Below, one piece after another: positions 1 to 12,100 of a stretch of DNA of 64,000 bases. Source of the stretch: Pantoea sp. CCBC3-3-1 (lineage in GTDB: Bacteria > Pseudomonadota > Gammaproteobacteria > Enterobacterales > Enterobacteriaceae); NCBI RefSeq assembly GCF_007981265.1, contig NZ_CP034363.1, forward strand, positions 3,968,001-4,032,000. Direction: 5' to 3'. The position numbers were made by a program, and so were the translations under genes. Each line of letters begins with the position of its first letter. Positions within the stretch are counted from its first letter, which is position 1. The notes beneath the pieces were generated by a model. That model was not told the DNA's origin. It did not search any database and saw nothing but the letters and a program-made list of their open reading frames with translations.

Positions 1-746
1 TTCGTCCGGGCCAGGCGCTGGATCGTAAAAATATCCGCGAGGCGCTGGATGCCAGCCTGAAACGGCTTAACACGGATTATCTGGATCTCTATCAGCTGCA
101 CTGGCCGCAGCGGCAGACCAATTACTTCGGCAAGCTGAATTATGACTATGCCGAGAGTACGGCAACGGTTACGCTGCTGGAAACGCTGGAGGCGCTAAAC
201 GAACAGGTTCGGGCTGGAAAAATTCGCTACATTGGCGTGTCTAACGAAACGCCATGGGGCGTGATGCGCTACCTGCAACTGGCAGAAAAGCATGAGCTGC
301 CACGCATCGTCAGTATCCAGAACCCCTATAGCCTGCTGAACCGCAGCTTTGAGGTTGGCCTGGCAGAAATCAGCCAGCACGAAGGCGTAGAGCTGCTGGC
401 CTATTCCTGCCTGGCGTTTGGTACGCTAAGCGGAAAATATCTCAACGGCGCAAAACCGGAAGGCGCTCGCAATACGCTATTCAGCCGCTTTACGCGTTAC
501 AGCGGCGAACAGGCACAGCTGGCCATTGCGGAATATGTCGCGCTGGCCAAAAAGCATAATTTAGATCCTTCGCAGATGGCGCTGGCTTTTGTGCGTCAGC
601 AGCCGTTTGTCGCCAGCACGTTGCTGGGTGCTACCACGCTGGAACAGCTTAAGATCAATATTGACAGCTACAATCTGACGCTGGATGAAGAGGTGATGCA
701 GGCGCTGGAAGCGATTCACCGTCGTTATACTTTCCCGGCCCCTTAA
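1..746 (+). CDS. tas: Tas aldo-keto reductase, C-terminal part (5' end outside window)
   Basis: NADP(H)-dependent aldo-keto reductase of the Tas type. About 248 residues are visible, reading in frame from the first full codon at base 3 to TAA at 744-746; the family protein is about 346 aa, so roughly the first 100 residues lie upstream. Visible family marks are DYLDLYQLHWP early in the fragment, GKIRYIGVSNETPWG, and the C-terminal cofactor region around LGATTLEQLKINID. The barrel catalytic Asp/Tyr region is not in view. It is convergent with lplT, as in E. coli (tas-lplT-aas). Tas was named for suppressing tyrosine auxotrophy in starved E. coli; its natural substrate is not evident here. Confidence 0.93.
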   Translation, partial: RPGQALDRKNIREALDASLKRLNTDYLDLYQLHWPQRQTNYFGKLNYDYAESTATVTLLETLEALNEQVRAGKIRYIGVSNETPWGVMRYLQLAEKHELPRIVSIQNPYSLLNRSFEVGLAEISQHEGVELLAYSCLAFGTLSGKYLNGAKPEGARNTLFSRFTRYSGEQAQLAIAEYVALAKKHNLDPSQMALAFVRQQPFVASTLLGATTLEQLKINIDSYNLTLDEEVMQALEAIHRRYTFPAP

Positions 747-755
747 TGGTCAACA

Positions 756-785
756 GGGCGGGAAAAGTCCCGCCCGGATATTTTT
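756..785 (+). terminator. Hairpin terminator candidate after tas
   Basis: Eight-base stem GGGCGGGA / TCCCGCCC with a four-base loop, 9 nt after the tas stop, followed within a few bases by a T-rich stretch ending at 785. The T run is interrupted, so termination strength is uncertain. Confidence 0.6.
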
Positions 786-805
786 GGCAGGGTGCAGGCA
801 AGAGA

Positions 806-899
806 AACTCAGGCCTTTCACAAAGATGCCAGAAACGGCTTCCATGCCGGCGCGACCAGAGCCATTCATGGCGCTGGTCGCTTGCTCCGGGCCTGAGTT
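806..899. repeat. Nested inverted repeats between tas and lplT
   Basis: Outer arms AACTCAGGCC (806-815) and GGCCTGAGTT (890-899) are perfect complements. Inside them lie GCGACCAGAGCCAT (852-865) and ATGGCGCTGGTCGC (868-881), complementary at 13 of 14 bases. The block fills the gap between the convergent genes tas and lplT and ends about 10 bp from the lplT stop. It may act as a terminator structure for lplT or be a palindromic intergenic element; there is no clear T run on the minus strand. Confidence 0.6.
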
Positions 900-908
900 C
901 CACGCGCT

Positions 909-2108
909 TTAGATTTGTCTGCGCTTTTGCGCCAGCTGCCATCCCCAGAGTACCGCAATCGCCAGCGCAAACAGCGCACCAAACCCGACTCCTGTCGCTA
1001 CCGGCGGCGCACCCAGCTTAATCGCCACGGAATAGATGCCCAGCATCAGCAGCATTGCGCTGTTTTCACCAAGATTCTGTACGGCGATAGCGTTCCCCGC
1101 ACCGACGCTCTCTTTACCACGCATTTGTAGCAGTGCGTTCAGCGGCACCACAAAAAAGCCGCCCAGCATGCCAATGATCACCAGCAGCGCGTAAGCGCCA
1201 GCGGCAGTGTGCTGCAACGAGAAAAACACCACGGCAACGCCAATCAGCACGCCTGCGGGCATACAGCGGCCGACCGTTTTTAGCGTGACAATTTTTGCTG
1301 CGGCAATCGCCCCAACAACAATACCGATGGCGACCATCGCGTTCAGCAACGTCGGTGTTTTGTTGTCGGTAATACCCAGCGCCACGGGCACCCACAATAC
1401 CAGCAGGAAACGTAACGTGACGCCTGCGCCCCAGAACAAACTGGTGCCCACCAGCGAGAAGCGGGTTTCACCGTCACGCCACAGGAGGCGGCAGGCGCGG
1501 AAGAAACTTGCCGACATCTGTACGGGATGCCACGTTTGTCCAGGACGTGCGGCAGCCAGTTTTGGGATCAGCAGATTCGCCGCAACCGCCAGACCATACG
1601 CCACCACACAGGCAATCAGCGCCGCCAGCAGGTTCCAGTCGGCCAGCACGCCACCGGCGATGGATCCGATCAGGATCGCCGCAATGGTCGACGACTCCAT
1701 CAGTCCATTGGCTTTAACCAGCGTTTCGCCGCCGGTTATCTCGCCTAAAATGCCATATTTAGCCGGAGAATAGGCTGCCGCGCCGACGCCCACCAGGCTG
1801 TAGCCGATAAACGGATTAAAACCAAAACAGATCGCCAGCGCGCCCAGCAGCTTCAGGCCGTTGGCGAACATCATCACCCGGCCTTTCGCAAAGCTGTCCG
1901 CCACCTGACCGACAAACGGCGCGAGAATGATATAGGTAGCGACAAAAACCATTTGCAGCACCGGCTGGCTCCAGTCGGGATACACCTGCTGTTTTAGCAC
2001 TGCCAGCGTCGCGAACAGCAGGGCATTGTCGCCGAATGCAGAAAAGAACTGGGCGGCAATCACCGCCAGCATGCTGCGGGAAAACAGGCTTTCGCGGGTC
2101 TTACTCAT
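909..2108 (-). CDS. lplT: Lysophospholipid transporter LplT
   Basis: MFS-type inner-membrane protein that flips lysophospholipids, mainly lysophosphatidylethanolamine, from the periplasmic to the cytoplasmic leaflet so that Aas can re-acylate them. The 399-residue product matches E. coli LplT almost along its length, for example [14 protein letters not shown] near the N terminus, [18 protein letters not shown] in the first cytoplasmic loop and [19 protein letters not shown] near the end. ATG at 2108 is chosen over an in-frame ATG 15 bases upstream: it has GGAG about 8 nt upstream, and it overlaps the aas stop codon by 8 nt (ATGAGTAA), the coupling known for aas-lplT. Co-transcribed with aas. 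Confidence 0.96.
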   Translation of the reverse strand: MSKTRESLFSRSMLAVIAAQFFSAFGDNALLFATLAVLKQQVYPDWSQPVLQMVFVATYIILAPFVGQVADSFAKGRVMMFANGLKLLGALAICFGFNPFIGYSLVGVGAAAYSPAKYGILGEITGGETLVKANGLMESSTIAAILIGSIAGGVLADWNLLAALIACVVAYGLAVAANLLIPKLAAARPGQTWHPVQMSASFFRACRLLWRDGETRFSLVGTSLFWGAGVTLRFLLVLWVPVALGITDNKTPTLLNAMVAIGIVVGAIAAAKIVTLKTVGRCMPAGVLIGVAVVFFSLQHTAAGAYALLVIIGMLGGFFVVPLNALLQMRGKESVGAGNAIAVQNLGENSAMLLMLGIYSVAIKLGAPPVATGVGFGALFALAIAVLWGWQLAQKRRQI

Positions 2109-4257
2109 CTTTATTCTCCGCAAGCGCCATGCCGTTTAGGGTAACAAAATCGGGCTTCCCGCTGCCCAACAACGGCAGCTGTTGCAGGTAGCGAATATCA
2201 CGCGGCACGGCCAGTTCAGGGCTTCCTGACTCGCGAGCGGCGCGCTGCAACCGATCGCGGGTTAAATCGCTGTCGGTAGTAAACAAGACCAGGGCTTCTC
2301 CCCGATTGCCGTCCGGCTTCATCGAGGCAGCGTGCTGTTTCTCTGCCGAGGCTTTCAGGGCTATTTGCTCCACGGTCTCAAGCGACACCATCTCACCGGC
2401 AATTTTGGCAAAGCGTTTCGCGCGCCCCTGAATCTGACAGAAACCATGTTCGTCAAAGCTAACGATATCGCCGGTGTCATACCAGCCGGCTTCCATTTGC
2501 CCTTCGCCATTATCGGCCTGAGGCGCTTCCAGCACGCCTGGCTTCTCCACGCGCAGATAGCCTTTCATAATATTTGGCCCGCGTAGCTGGAGCTGGCCGC
2601 CCTGCTCAATACCCGGCACCGCAATCAGGCGCGAATCCATACCCGGTAAAATACGGCCAACGGTATGATTTTTAGCGGCCATCGGGACGTTGATCGCCAC
2701 CACAGGTGCGCACTCCGTGACGCCGTAGCCTTCAAGAATGCGGATGCCAAATTTATCCATCCACGCCTGGCGCGTGTTTTCCTGAAGTTTTTCCGCACCG
2801 GCGACAACATAGCGCAAGCGCGCAAAATCGTAAGGATTGGCGAAACGGGCGTAGTTGCCAAGGAAAGTCGAGGTGCCGAACAACACCGTACAGTTCCGGT
2901 CATAAACCAGCTCAGGCACGATGCGGTAATGAAGCGGGCTTGGGTAGAGGAACACCTGGGCGCCGGTCATCAGCGGCGTAAACAGGCCAACCGTCAGACC
3001 AAACGCATGGAACAGCGGTAGCGCCGACATAAAACGGTCGCGCGGCGTAAAGTCAGCCACGGTGCGGATTTGCTCGACGTTGGCCAGCAGGCTTTTATGC
3101 GAATGCACCACGCCTTTTGGGTGGCCCTCGGAGCCAGAGGTAAACAGCACCATCGCCGCCTCTTCCGGCTGCTGCGGGACGGCCGCAAGACGAGGGAGAA
3201 GCAGGCGGCTTAAGATCCAGAGCTTATCCTGAGTAGTGACGGTATCCTTCAGATCCTCAAGGAAAATCCATTTCACCTGCGTCAGTTCTTCCGGCAGATG
3301 CCAGAGCTTGCCTTTCTCCATAAACTGACGGGACGTGAACACGGTTTTCACCTCAGCGGCTTGCAGCGCGCTGCCCAGTCCCTTGACGCCTGCCGTATAG
3401 TTCAGCATTGCCGGCACGCGGCCGCGCATCGTCGCGCCAAGGATCGCCGCCGCCGTGACGGTCGTATTCGGCAACAGCAGACCGATATATTCACCAGATG
3501 AGGTATAACGCTCCAGTATGCGCCCCACGCCCAGCGCCTTTTTCAGCAGGCCGGTATAGCTGTCAGGACGGAAATTGACGTCTTCAATACAGGGCTTAAA
3601 CAGTCCGTAACGGTGACGGGCAGAGAGAAAAGCCTGATAGAGCGTTTCACGCGGGCGCACCGCCATACGCGCTTCCATCATAATATGATGCAGATGCTCA
3701 CCGGCCAGCTTGCGACGCTCACGTGCGGTTTTGGCTTCCGGCATCGGAATGGTGGTAGCAGGCAGCACGGTCAGGCTGATGCGGGGAAACAGGCGACGCT
3801 TAAACACCCCACCCAGACGGCCAAAAGGCGAGTATTCCGCGCCTTCAATGCGCATGGGCACCACGGTAGCCTGAGATTTTGCCGCGACAAAACCCGCACC
3901 GTCGTAAATTTTCATCAGGGAGCCGGTGACGGTAATACGCCCTTCCGGGAAGATGACCACCGGTCGTCCGGTATTGATCAGTTTTACCAGATGCTTAACC
4001 GACAGTGGCTTGGTGGGATCCAGCGGAACGAAATCGATCAGCGGACGCAACCCGCGCATGTACCACTGTTCGCTGATGGAGGAATAGACCGCAAATACCG
4101 GTTTAATCGGCAGAAACAGCGCCAGCAGCATGCCATCCAGAAACGACATGTGATTGGGAACAATCAGCACTTTCTCTTTATGCAGAGCCGACAGATCGCC
4201 GCCGAGTGAGGTACGAAACGCCACGCGAAAAAGCAGGCGAAAAAATGAAAATAACAT
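2101..4257 (-). CDS. aas: Bifunctional 2-acyl-GPE acyltransferase / acyl-ACP synthetase Aas
   Basis: Inner-membrane enzyme that loads a fatty acid onto bound ACP using ATP and transfers it to the sn-2 position of lysophosphatidylethanolamine. The 718 aa (E. coli 719) show two domains. The N-terminal PlsC-type acyltransferase has the H-x4-D motif as H36...D41 in NHMSFLDG and FPEGRI near residue 100. The C-terminal AMP-forming ligase has the P-loop [12 protein letters not shown] near residue 370, [10 protein letters not shown], and [20 protein letters not shown] precedes the ATG. First gene of the aas-lplT unit. No anomalies seen. Confidence 0.97.
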   Translation of the reverse strand: MLFSFFRLLFRVAFRTSLGGDLSALHKEKVLIVPNHMSFLDGMLLALFLPIKPVFAVYSSISEQWYMRGLRPLIDFVPLDPTKPLSVKHLVKLINTGRPVVIFPEGRITVTGSLMKIYDGAGFVAAKSQATVVPMRIEGAEYSPFGRLGGVFKRRLFPRISLTVLPATTIPMPEAKTARERRKLAGEHLHHIMMEARMAVRPRETLYQAFLSARHRYGLFKPCIEDVNFRPDSYTGLLKKALGVGRILERYTSSGEYIGLLLPNTTVTAAAILGATMRGRVPAMLNYTAGVKGLGSALQAAEVKTVFTSRQFMEKGKLWHLPEELTQVKWIFLEDLKDTVTTQDKLWILSRLLLPRLAAVPQQPEEAAMVLFTSGSEGHPKGVVHSHKSLLANVEQIRTVADFTPRDRFMSALPLFHAFGLTVGLFTPLMTGAQVFLYPSPLHYRIVPELVYDRNCTVLFGTSTFLGNYARFANPYDFARLRYVVAGAEKLQENTRQAWMDKFGIRILEGYGVTECAPVVAINVPMAAKNHTVGRILPGMDSRLIAVPGIEQGGQLQLRGPNIMKGYLRVEKPGVLEAPQADNGEGQMEAGWYDTGDIVSFDEHGFCQIQGRAKRFAKIAGEMVSLETVEQIALKASAEKQHAASMKPDGNRGEALVLFTTDSDLTRDRLQRAARESGSPELAVPRDIRYLQQLPLLGSGKPDFVTLNGMALAENKDE

Positions 4258-4625
4258 GCCATCTCCTTAGCTAAAAAACTGCCTGTAACGATGCAGGATA
4301 TAGCGACACAAGACAATGCAGTAGGTGAAATATTGTGGCGATAAACTTTGCCTTTATGCGTCACCCTTTCGCCATGGGTGCTATACGTTTTACGGCTGTC
4401 CATGCTGGATATGGGGGTTCCGATACCTTTGGCACTTCTGGATTTTTAATGTAATCCGGCAAGCACAGAAAATATTTTGCCCAATAAATATTACTGCGAG
4501 TCCCGGCAAGAGAAATAATCGCCATACACAAGCTGTCTCTCGCCGAAGTATGTTCTGGTGAGAAATCATTTACGATGAAGAGGGAATGTTTTGATAACAG
4601 GGCTTACTCAATAAAGCACGCTTAG
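4258..4625. other. Intergenic gap aas to RND pump, no gene seen
   Basis: About 370 bases containing the aas ribosome-binding site and presumably its promoter. I found no reading frame with family character and no OmrA/OmrB-like sequence, although E. coli K-12 carries those sRNA genes directly next to aas. Sequence is AT-richer than the flanking genes. Confidence 0.5.
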
Positions 4626-4654
4626 AAAAAACGGACCCCAGGGTCCGTTTTTTT
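4626..4654 (-). terminator. Terminator of the first RND operon (bidirectional form)
   Basis: Stem ACGGACC / GGTCCGT around a CCAG loop, flanked by an A run on the left and seven T on the right, so it has intrinsic-terminator form in both directions. It lies 15 nt after the stop of the minus-strand outer-membrane factor gene. Confidence 0.85.
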
Positions 4655-4668
4655 ATGGCTGAACGCAC

Positions 4669-6072
4669 TTATAAGGCCCAGCCGCCGCCTAACGCGGCGA
4701 TAAGCTGAACGCTGGCGACCCACTGCGTGCTTTGCAATGACAGCAGGCTTTGCTGCTGGCTGAGGCTGCTGTTTTCCGTGGTCGCCACGTCGAGATAATC
4801 GATCATGCCGGCTTCATATTGATTGCGCGTAACGCGGGCTGAATCCTGGGCAGCGGCCGTTGCGCGCTGCTGCGCCAGCATCTCTTCCTGCAAGGTGTTC
4901 AGCTCCACCAGATAGTTCTCCACTTCCTGGAAGCCGGTCAATACCGCCTGACGATAGCTGGCAACGTCGGCATCATAAGCGGCTCTGGCCTGTTCCACTT
5001 TAGATGAGGTCGCGCCAAAGTCCAGCAGCGTGCCGCTGAGCGACGGGCCAAGCGACCAGACGCGATTTGGCAGCGAAATCAGATTATGCAGGGCGGAACT
5101 GGTGAACCCACCGGTCGCGCTCAGGGTCAGATCGGGATAATAACCCGCAATGGCCACGCCGACCGCCGCATTAGCCGCCGCTACGTTGCGTTCTGCATAG
5201 GCAATATCCGGGCGACGCTGAAGAAGCGAGGATGGCACGGCGTGCGGAATCGCCGGTAGCGTCGCCTTCAGTTCTGCCGCCGGCAGCGTGAATTCCGCTG
5301 GCGTCTTACCGATTAGCAGTGCAATGGCGTGCTCAGCCTGCGCACGTTGCCAGCTGAGATCCAGCGCGGAAGCCCGGGCGGTTTCCAGCTGCATCTGTGC
5401 CTGAGCGAGCGTGGCGCGGGATTCGCTACCTGCCTGATATTTATTATTAATCACCGTCAGGTAGCGCTGATAGGCGTCAACGCTTTGCTGATACAGCGCA
5501 ATCTGCTGGTCCATTATCCGCAGCTGGAAGTAGTCCTGCGCCAGCTCAGACTGCGCGCTGAGGGTAATGTTAGCCAGTTCGGCCGCGCTGGCCTGCGCGC
5601 TGGCTTTGTTCTCTTCCAGCGTGCGCCTGAGCTTGCCCCAGATATCCAGTTCCCAGCTGGCGCTGGCTTCCAGAGACTGGCTGTTGCTGGTCGTTCGTTG
5701 GCCGGAGCCGCTGGTACTGCTCCCCGCGGCTCCGCTGCGCGTAGAGGAACCGGTCCAGGTCGCGCTGGGGAACAGATCGGAACGAGATTCCGAAACCAGC
5801 GCCTTCGCCTGGCGATATTGCGCCTCATACTGCGCGACGTTTTGGTTAGAAACAGAGACCTGGCTCAGTAATCCGCTCAGCGTGGCATCATGGTAGACCG
5901 TCCACCATTCGCCTTTGCTTTGCGCATCCTGCGGCGTGGCCTCACGCCAGCCTTTTGCCTCTTTATACTGCGTTGGCACGTTGACCGTCGGGCGATGGTA
6001 ATCAGGCCCCACGGCGCAGCCGCTGAGAAGCAACGCCAGCAAAACGGGTGTGAGTTTATTCATTTTCATCAT
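4669..6072 (-). CDS. RND efflux outer-membrane lipoprotein (NodT/OprM family)
   Basis: Outer-membrane channel of a tripartite efflux system. The 467-residue protein has a lipoprotein signal with lipobox LLSGC (Cys19) and the usual family start CAVGPDYHRP, two repeats of outer-membrane-efflux type, and ELDIWGKLRR, a family signature. It is the last gene of a four-gene unit; its first ATG overlaps the stop of the preceding pump gene (TAATG), so translation is probably coupled. A second in-frame Met immediately follows, so the exact start is 6072 or 6069. The E. coli MdtABC system uses TolC instead; a dedicated channel resembles the Pseudomonas MuxABC-OpmB arrangement. Confidence 0.92.
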   Translation of the reverse strand: MMKMNKLTPVLLALLLSGCAVGPDYHRPTVNVPTQYKEAKGWREATPQDAQSKGEWWTVYHDATLSGLLSQVSVSNQNVAQYEAQYRQAKALVSESRSDLFPSATWTGSSTRSGAAGSSTSGSGQRTTSNSQSLEASASWELDIWGKLRRTLEENKASAQASAAELANITLSAQSELAQDYFQLRIMDQQIALYQQSVDAYQRYLTVINNKYQAGSESRATLAQAQMQLETARASALDLSWQRAQAEHAIALLIGKTPAEFTLPAAELKATLPAIPHAVPSSLLQRRPDIAYAERNVAAANAAVGVAIAGYYPDLTLSATGGFTSSALHNLISLPNRVWSLGPSLSGTLLDFGATSSKVEQARAAYDADVASYRQAVLTGFQEVENYLVELNTLQEEMLAQQRATAAAQDSARVTRNQYEAGMIDYLDVATTENSSLSQQQSLLSLQSTQWVASVQLIAALGGGWAL

Positions 6073-9000
6073 TAATTAGCTCTGAGGCGTGCCCACTGCC
6101 GTTTGGTAGCACGGCTGGCGCGGTCAAGATAGAGATACACCACCGGCGTGGTGAACAGCGTTAATAACTGGCTCAGCGCCAGACCGCCCGCAATGGCCAG
6201 CCCTAACGGACTGCGCAGATCGGCATCACCCCCGCTGCCGAGCGCCAGCGGCAGTGCACCAAAGAACGCGGCCAGCGTGGTCATCATAATCGGACGGAAG
6301 CGCATCAGGCACGCCTGCGTAATCGCCTGCTGAGGTGAAAGCCCCTGATTACGCTCGGCGGCCAGCGCAAAGTCGATCATCATAATGGCGTTCTTTTTCA
6401 CAATGCCGATCAGTAACAGGATGCCGATCAGCGCGATGACCGTCAGCTGCGTTCCGGTCAGCAACATCAGCAACAGCGCGCCGACCCCGGCAGAAGGCAG
6501 CGTGGAGAGAATGGTCAGCGGGTGAATATAGCTTTCATAGAGCATGCCCAACACGATATAGACGGCAATCAGCGCCGCCAGGATCAGCCACGGCATGGAA
6601 GAAGTAAGATCGGCAAAGGCTTTCGCCGTGCCCTGGAAGCCCGCCTGAACGGTATCCGGCAAGGCAATCTTCGCCATCGCGGTTTTGATTAACGCCTGCG
6701 CCTGCTCCAGCGAGACGCCGTCCGCCAGGTTAAAGGCGATCGTGCTGGTTGCAGACTGCCCCTGGTGCGCGACCGACAGCGGTGCATTCGCGCCGCTAAA
6801 GCTGGCAAAGGCGGAAAGCGGGATCTGCTCGCCAGAATCGTTCACCACATACAGCTTATTGAGCATCTCGGGATCGCGGGTGTAAGCATCCTGCAACGAC
6901 ATCACCACGTGATACTGGTTCAGCGTTTTATATAGCGTCGCCACCTGCCGCTGAGCAAAAGAGTTGTTCAGCATCGTATCAATCATATTCACATCGACGC
7001 CGAGCCTTTTGGCGCGGTCGCGATCGATATTGATCATCACTTCCTGACCGCCGGTCTGAGAATCGGAGTCCACGCTGGTTAACTGCGGGATCGCTTCCAG
7101 TGCGGCTTTCACTTTTGGCGTCCAGACGCGCAGCGTATCCAGATCGTCAGCCTGCAAACTGTACTGATAGCTGGCGTTGGCGCTGCGTCCGCCAATGTGA
7201 ATATCCTGCGCCGCCATCAGAAACAGCTCGACGCCGGGAATATTTTTCGTTTTCCCGCTCAGGCGGTTGGCAACTTCCGTTGCGGTCGCGTCGCGCAGCT
7301 TATAGTCCTTCAGATGCACAAAGAAATTCGCTGTATTCCGCGAGCCGAACGCCCCGCTGCCCATCGATGACATCACGCCATCGACCGCCGGGTCCTGCTG
7401 GATCATTTTGGCGAACTGTTGCAGCTTCGGCTTCATGTCCTGGAAAGAGACGTTCTGATCGGCGCGCAGCATGCCCATCAGCAGGCCGGTATCCTGATTA
7501 GGGAAGAAGCCTTTCTGCACCACCGAATAGAGGAACAGATTGAGGATCACCGTCAGGATCAGGCTGAACAACGTCAGGCGCTGATGACGCATCACCCAGT
7601 TCAGCGCGCGGGAATAGGCTGCCAGCAGACGATTTAGCCCGTTTTCGATCCACTGGTAAACCGGATGCGGTTGCCGTGTCACTTCCGGCTTGCGTTTCAG
7701 CAGGCGCGAACAGAGCATTGGCGTCAGGCTGAGCGAGACGATCATGGAGATGATCAGGGAAACGGTCAGCGTGACGGCAAATTCGCGGAACAGGCGTCCG
7801 ACAATGCTGCCCATCAGCAAGATGGGAATGAACACCGCCACCAGCGACAGCGTCATCGACAGCACGGTAAAACTCACCTCGTGTGCGCCTTTTAACGCAG
7901 CACGCACCGGGCTTAGCCCCTCCTCGATATAGCGCGTGATGTTTTCCAGCACCACGATGGCGTCGTCGACCACAAAACCGGTAGCGATAATCAGCGCCAT
8001 CAACGAGAGGTTATCCAGGCTGTAGCCCAGCAAATACATCACCGCACAGGTGCCTATCAGCGACACCGGCAGCGCCAGTGCCGGGATCACCACCGCCTGC
8101 AAATTACGCAGGAAAACAAACACCACGCCAATCACCAGCATCATGGCGATCAGCAGCGTTTCTTCGGTGTCATACAGTGAATCACGAACGTTAGGCGAAC
8201 GATCCACAACGATATGGAGTTTCGTATCCGCGGGCAGATCTTTTTCCAGAGCGGGAAGCTGCGCTTTGATCGCATCAATCGTCTCCAGCATGTTGGCGCC
8301 CGCCTGGCGGGTTACGCCAATCATCACCGACGGTGAATCGTTGTAATAACCGAGGTTGTATTTGTCTTCGACGGAGTCATAAACGGTCGCGACATCGCTC
8401 AGACGGATGGCGCGGCCGTCCTGATAGCTAACGATCAGGTTACGATACTGGCTGGCCTGCTCAAGCTGTCCGTTACCATCCACCACCCACGACTGTTTGT
8501 CGCCCTGCAACATGCCTTTAGGCAGATTGGTGGTACTGTTGGCCACCGCTTCCCGCACTTTATCGAGCGAGACGCCGAAATGCGTCAACATCTGCGGTTG
8601 CAGATCGATTCTGACCGCGGGCAGCGCGCTTCCCATTAGCGAGACATCGCCTACGCCCTGCACCTGCGCAATTTTTTGCTCGATTTTGCTTTCGGCCAGG
8701 TCGTAAAGTTCGCCTTTGGAACGGGTCGATGACGTCAGCGCCAGCATCACAATCGGTGCGTCAGACGGGTTGGCCTTACGGTAGGTGGGGAGCGAGGCCA
8801 TACTGCTCGGCAGCAGGCTGCGCGCTGCATTGATCGCGGCCTGCACGTCACGCGCCGCACCGTTGATATCGCGGTTCAGCTCGAACTGCAAAATGATATT
8901 AGTGGAACCCTGCGAGCTGCTGGAGGTCATCTCGGTAATGCCCGCGATTTGCCCCAGCGAACGTTCAAGCGGCGTGGCGACCGTCGCAGCCATGGTTTCC

Positions 9001-9167
9001 GGGCTGGCTCCCGCCAGGCTGGCGGAAACCATAATGGTCGGAAAATCAACCTGCGGCAGCGGCGCAACGGGCAGCAGACGATAGCCCAGCGCGCCGAGCA
9101 GCAGCAGGGCCAGCGTCAACAGCAGGGTCGTGACGGGCCGGAAGATAAAGAAGCGGGAAATATTCAT
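6072..9167 (-). CDS. mdtC: RND multidrug efflux permease, MdtC/MuxC type
   Basis: Proton-driven inner-membrane pump subunit of the HAE1 family, 1031 aa (E. coli MdtC 1025). Diagnostic marks are the N terminus [17 protein letters not shown] followed by [20 protein letters not shown], which is the MdtC rather than AcrB version, [20 protein letters not shown], the transmembrane proton-relay motif [13 protein letters not shown] in TM4, and the second half repeat ending in [21 protein letters not shown] overlap with the MdtB-like gene upstream. In E. coli, MdtB and MdtC form a B2C heterotrimer and export novobiocin and bile salts; that assembly is inferred here. Assignment as MdtC versus MuxC is a matter of naming within one clade. 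Confidence 0.9.
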   Translation of the reverse strand: MNISRFFIFRPVTTLLLTLALLLLGALGYRLLPVAPLPQVDFPTIMVSASLAGASPETMAATVATPLERSLGQIAGITEMTSSSSQGSTNIILQFELNRDINGAARDVQAAINAARSLLPSSMASLPTYRKANPSDAPIVMLALTSSTRSKGELYDLAESKIEQKIAQVQGVGDVSLMGSALPAVRIDLQPQMLTHFGVSLDKVREAVANSTTNLPKGMLQGDKQSWVVDGNGQLEQASQYRNLIVSYQDGRAIRLSDVATVYDSVEDKYNLGYYNDSPSVMIGVTRQAGANMLETIDAIKAQLPALEKDLPADTKLHIVVDRSPNVRDSLYDTEETLLIAMMLVIGVVFVFLRNLQAVVIPALALPVSLIGTCAVMYLLGYSLDNLSLMALIIATGFVVDDAIVVLENITRYIEEGLSPVRAALKGAHEVSFTVLSMTLSLVAVFIPILLMGSIVGRLFREFAVTLTVSLIISMIVSLSLTPMLCSRLLKRKPEVTRQPHPVYQWIENGLNRLLAAYSRALNWVMRHQRLTLFSLILTVILNLFLYSVVQKGFFPNQDTGLLMGMLRADQNVSFQDMKPKLQQFAKMIQQDPAVDGVMSSMGSGAFGSRNTANFFVHLKDYKLRDATATEVANRLSGKTKNIPGVELFLMAAQDIHIGGRSANASYQYSLQADDLDTLRVWTPKVKAALEAIPQLTSVDSDSQTGGQEVMINIDRDRAKRLGVDVNMIDTMLNNSFAQRQVATLYKTLNQYHVVMSLQDAYTRDPEMLNKLYVVNDSGEQIPLSAFASFSGANAPLSVAHQGQSATSTIAFNLADGVSLEQAQALIKTAMAKIALPDTVQAGFQGTAKAFADLTSSMPWLILAALIAVYIVLGMLYESYIHPLTILSTLPSAGVGALLLMLLTGTQLTVIALIGILLLIGIVKKNAIMMIDFALAAERNQGLSPQQAITQACLMRFRPIMMTTLAAFFGALPLALGSGGDADLRSPLGLAIAGGLALSQLLTLFTTPVVYLYLDRASRATKRQWARLRAN

Positions 9168-12100
9168 CCACGCGCCTTACGCATTCTGCGACGGCCACGC
9201 TCTGCCAGACGGTCAAACCACAAATAAATGACCGGCGTGGAGAACAGCGTCAGCACCTGGCTGAAAATCAGCCCGCCGACAATCACCAGACCCAGCGGCT
9301 GGCGCAGCTCCGCGCCCGACCCGGATGCCAGCATCAGCGGCAGCGCCCCCAGCAATGCCGCCATGGTCGTCATCAAAATCGGCCGGAAACGCAGCAGACA
9401 GGCCTGATGGATCGCCTCACGTGGGCTGAGATGCTGGTTTTTCTCCGCATCCAGCGCAAAGTCGATCATCATAATCGCATTCTTTTTCACTATGCCAATC
9501 AGCAGTATCACGCCGATTAACGCAATCAGGCTGAACTCGCTGCCCGCCAGCAGCAGCGTCAGCAACGCGCCGACCGCTGCCGACGGCAGCGTGGAAAGAA
9601 TAGTCACCGGATGGATAAAGCTTTCATACAGAATGCCCAGCACCACGTACATGGTCATCAAGGCAGCCAGGATCAGCCACAGCGTGTTGCTGGTGGCGCT
9701 CTGGAACGCATCGGCTTCGCCCTGATAGCGCAGCGTAATACTGGAAGGCTGTTTCAGGCTTTCCTGCGTTTCTGCAATCGCCTTCTGTGCCTCTTCCAGC
9801 GAGTAGCCGTCGTTGAGGTTGAAAGAGACCGTGACCGCCGGGAACTGATTCAGGCGCATATGCACCAGCGATCCAATCCGCTGATGAATTTTGGCAATTG
9901 AGGTCAGACGCACCATGCCGGTGCTGGTGGTCGTGCTGCTGCCGCTTGATGAACTGCTGGCAGAAGAGGAGCTTGATGACGAAGCGCTGGTGCTGCTTGC
10001 CGAACTGGAACTGCTGTCCGTGCTGGAAGAGGCCGCCAGCCAGATATCGTTAAACGAGGCCGGTGACTGCTGATACTGCGGCGCAACTTCCAGCACCACG
10101 CGATACTGGTTTGACTGGGTAAAAATCGTCGAGACCAGCCGCTGGCCAAACGCGTTATAAAGCGCGGTATCGACGTCAGAGGCGGTAATGCCATAGCGCG
10201 CGGCGGCATCGCGGTTCAACTCAACGTAAGCCACCTGTCCCTGATCCTGAAGGTTGCTCACTACCGAGCTGAACTCAGGCCGCTTTTGCAGCGCCGCCAC
10301 CAGCTTAGGCGACCAGCTTACCAGGTTTTCACTGTCGGCATCGTCCAGCGAGAACTGATATTTATCCGCCGTGACCTGATCGTTAACCGTCAGATCCTGC
10401 GCAGCCTGCATATAAAGCTGGATCCCCGGCACGTTTTTCGTCGCCTGTTGCAGCTCGGCAATCACCGCATCGGCACGTTCGTCGCGCTCGTCAAAAGACT
10501 TCAGGTTGATCTGCAAACGACCGCTGTTCAGGCTGGTATTGGTGCCATCAATACCGATGGAGGACGACAGGCTGTCCACCGCCGGATTTTTCAGCACGAT
10601 TTCCGCCAGCTGCTGCTGTCGCTTTGCCATCTCACTGAAGGAAACATCCTGCGAGGCAACCGTCACACCCTGAATCAAACCGGTATCCTGCGACGGGAAA
10701 AAGCCTTTTGGAATAATGAGATAAAGCAAGGCGGTAAACACCAGCGTTGCCAGCGCCACCAGCAACGTCAGGCGCTGATGGTTAAGCACAATGGTCAGCA
10801 GACGGTCATAACCCGCAATCAGCTTATCGAAGAACTGTCCGCCTTTGCGGTAAAAACGCGTCTGCTTCTCTTCCGGGATATGCCGCAGCAGATAAGCACA
10901 GAGCATTGGCGTCAGCGTCAGGGAAACCAGCATTGAAACCAGAATCGACACCGCCAGGGTGATGGCAAACTCGCGGAACAACCGCCCTACTACATCGCCC
11001 ATAAACAGCAGCGGGATCAGGACAGCGATCAGCGAGAAGGTCAGTGAGATGATGGTAAAACCGATTTGCGCCGAGCCTTTCAGCGCCGCTTCCATGGGCG
11101 TTTCGCCCTGCTCCAGCCGGCGGGAGATGTTCTCCACCACTACGATGGCGTCATCGATAACGAAGCCGGTGGCAATGGTCAGCGCCATCAGCGACAGGTT
11201 ATTCAGGCTGAAGCCCGAGAGATACATCACGCCAAAGGTGCCGACCAGCGACAGCGGAACGGCCACGCTGGGGATCAGCGTGGCTGCAACGTTGCGCAGG
11301 AACAGGAAAGTGACCATCACCACCAGCGCAATCGACAGCATCAGCTCAAACTGCACGTCGCTGATGGAAGCGCGAATAGTCTGCGTGCGGTCGGAGAGGA
11401 TCTGGATTTTTACGCCATCCGGCAGCGCCGCCTGCAACGCAGGCAGCTGGGCTTTAATATTATCGACAACCGAGATGACGTTAGCGCCGGGCTGACGCTG
11501 CACGGCAATCACGATGGCAGGCGTATTATTGGCCCACGCAGACTGATAGGTATTCTCCGCCGCTTCTTCGATATGGGCAATATCATGCAGCCTGAGCGCC
11601 GCGCCGTTCTGATACGTCAGGATCAGGTTGCCATATTCTTCGGCGGTGCGTAGCTGATCGTTGGCATCAATGGTCACCGAGTGATATGTGCCGTCAAAGC
11701 CCCCTTTCGACCCATTGACGTTACTGTTGCTAATCAGCGTGTTGACATCTTCCAGCGTCAGGCCGTGCGCCGCCAGCGCTTTCGGATCCATCCGCACCCG
11801 AATAGCGGGCTGATGCCCCCCGGCCAGCGTCACCATTCCCACACCGGAAATCTGCGACAGCTTCAGCGCAACCCGCGTGTTAACCAGATCCTGCACCTTA
11901 ATCAGCGGCAGCGTATCCGAGCTGGCCGCCAGGGTGATAACCGCCGTGTCCGCCGGGTTCACCTTTTTATAGGTCGGCGGATTGGGCAGATCGGACGGCA
12001 GCAGGCTGTCTGCCGCATTGATCGCCGCCTGCACTTCCTGTTCGGCCACGTCCAGCGAGAGGTCAAGAGAGAACTTCAGCGTAATTACCGAGGAACCGCT

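Noticed and set aside
3613..4209. 198-codon open frame opposite aas
   Set aside because: His/Gln/Arg-rich composition typical of antisense translation; aas on the other strand is certain.
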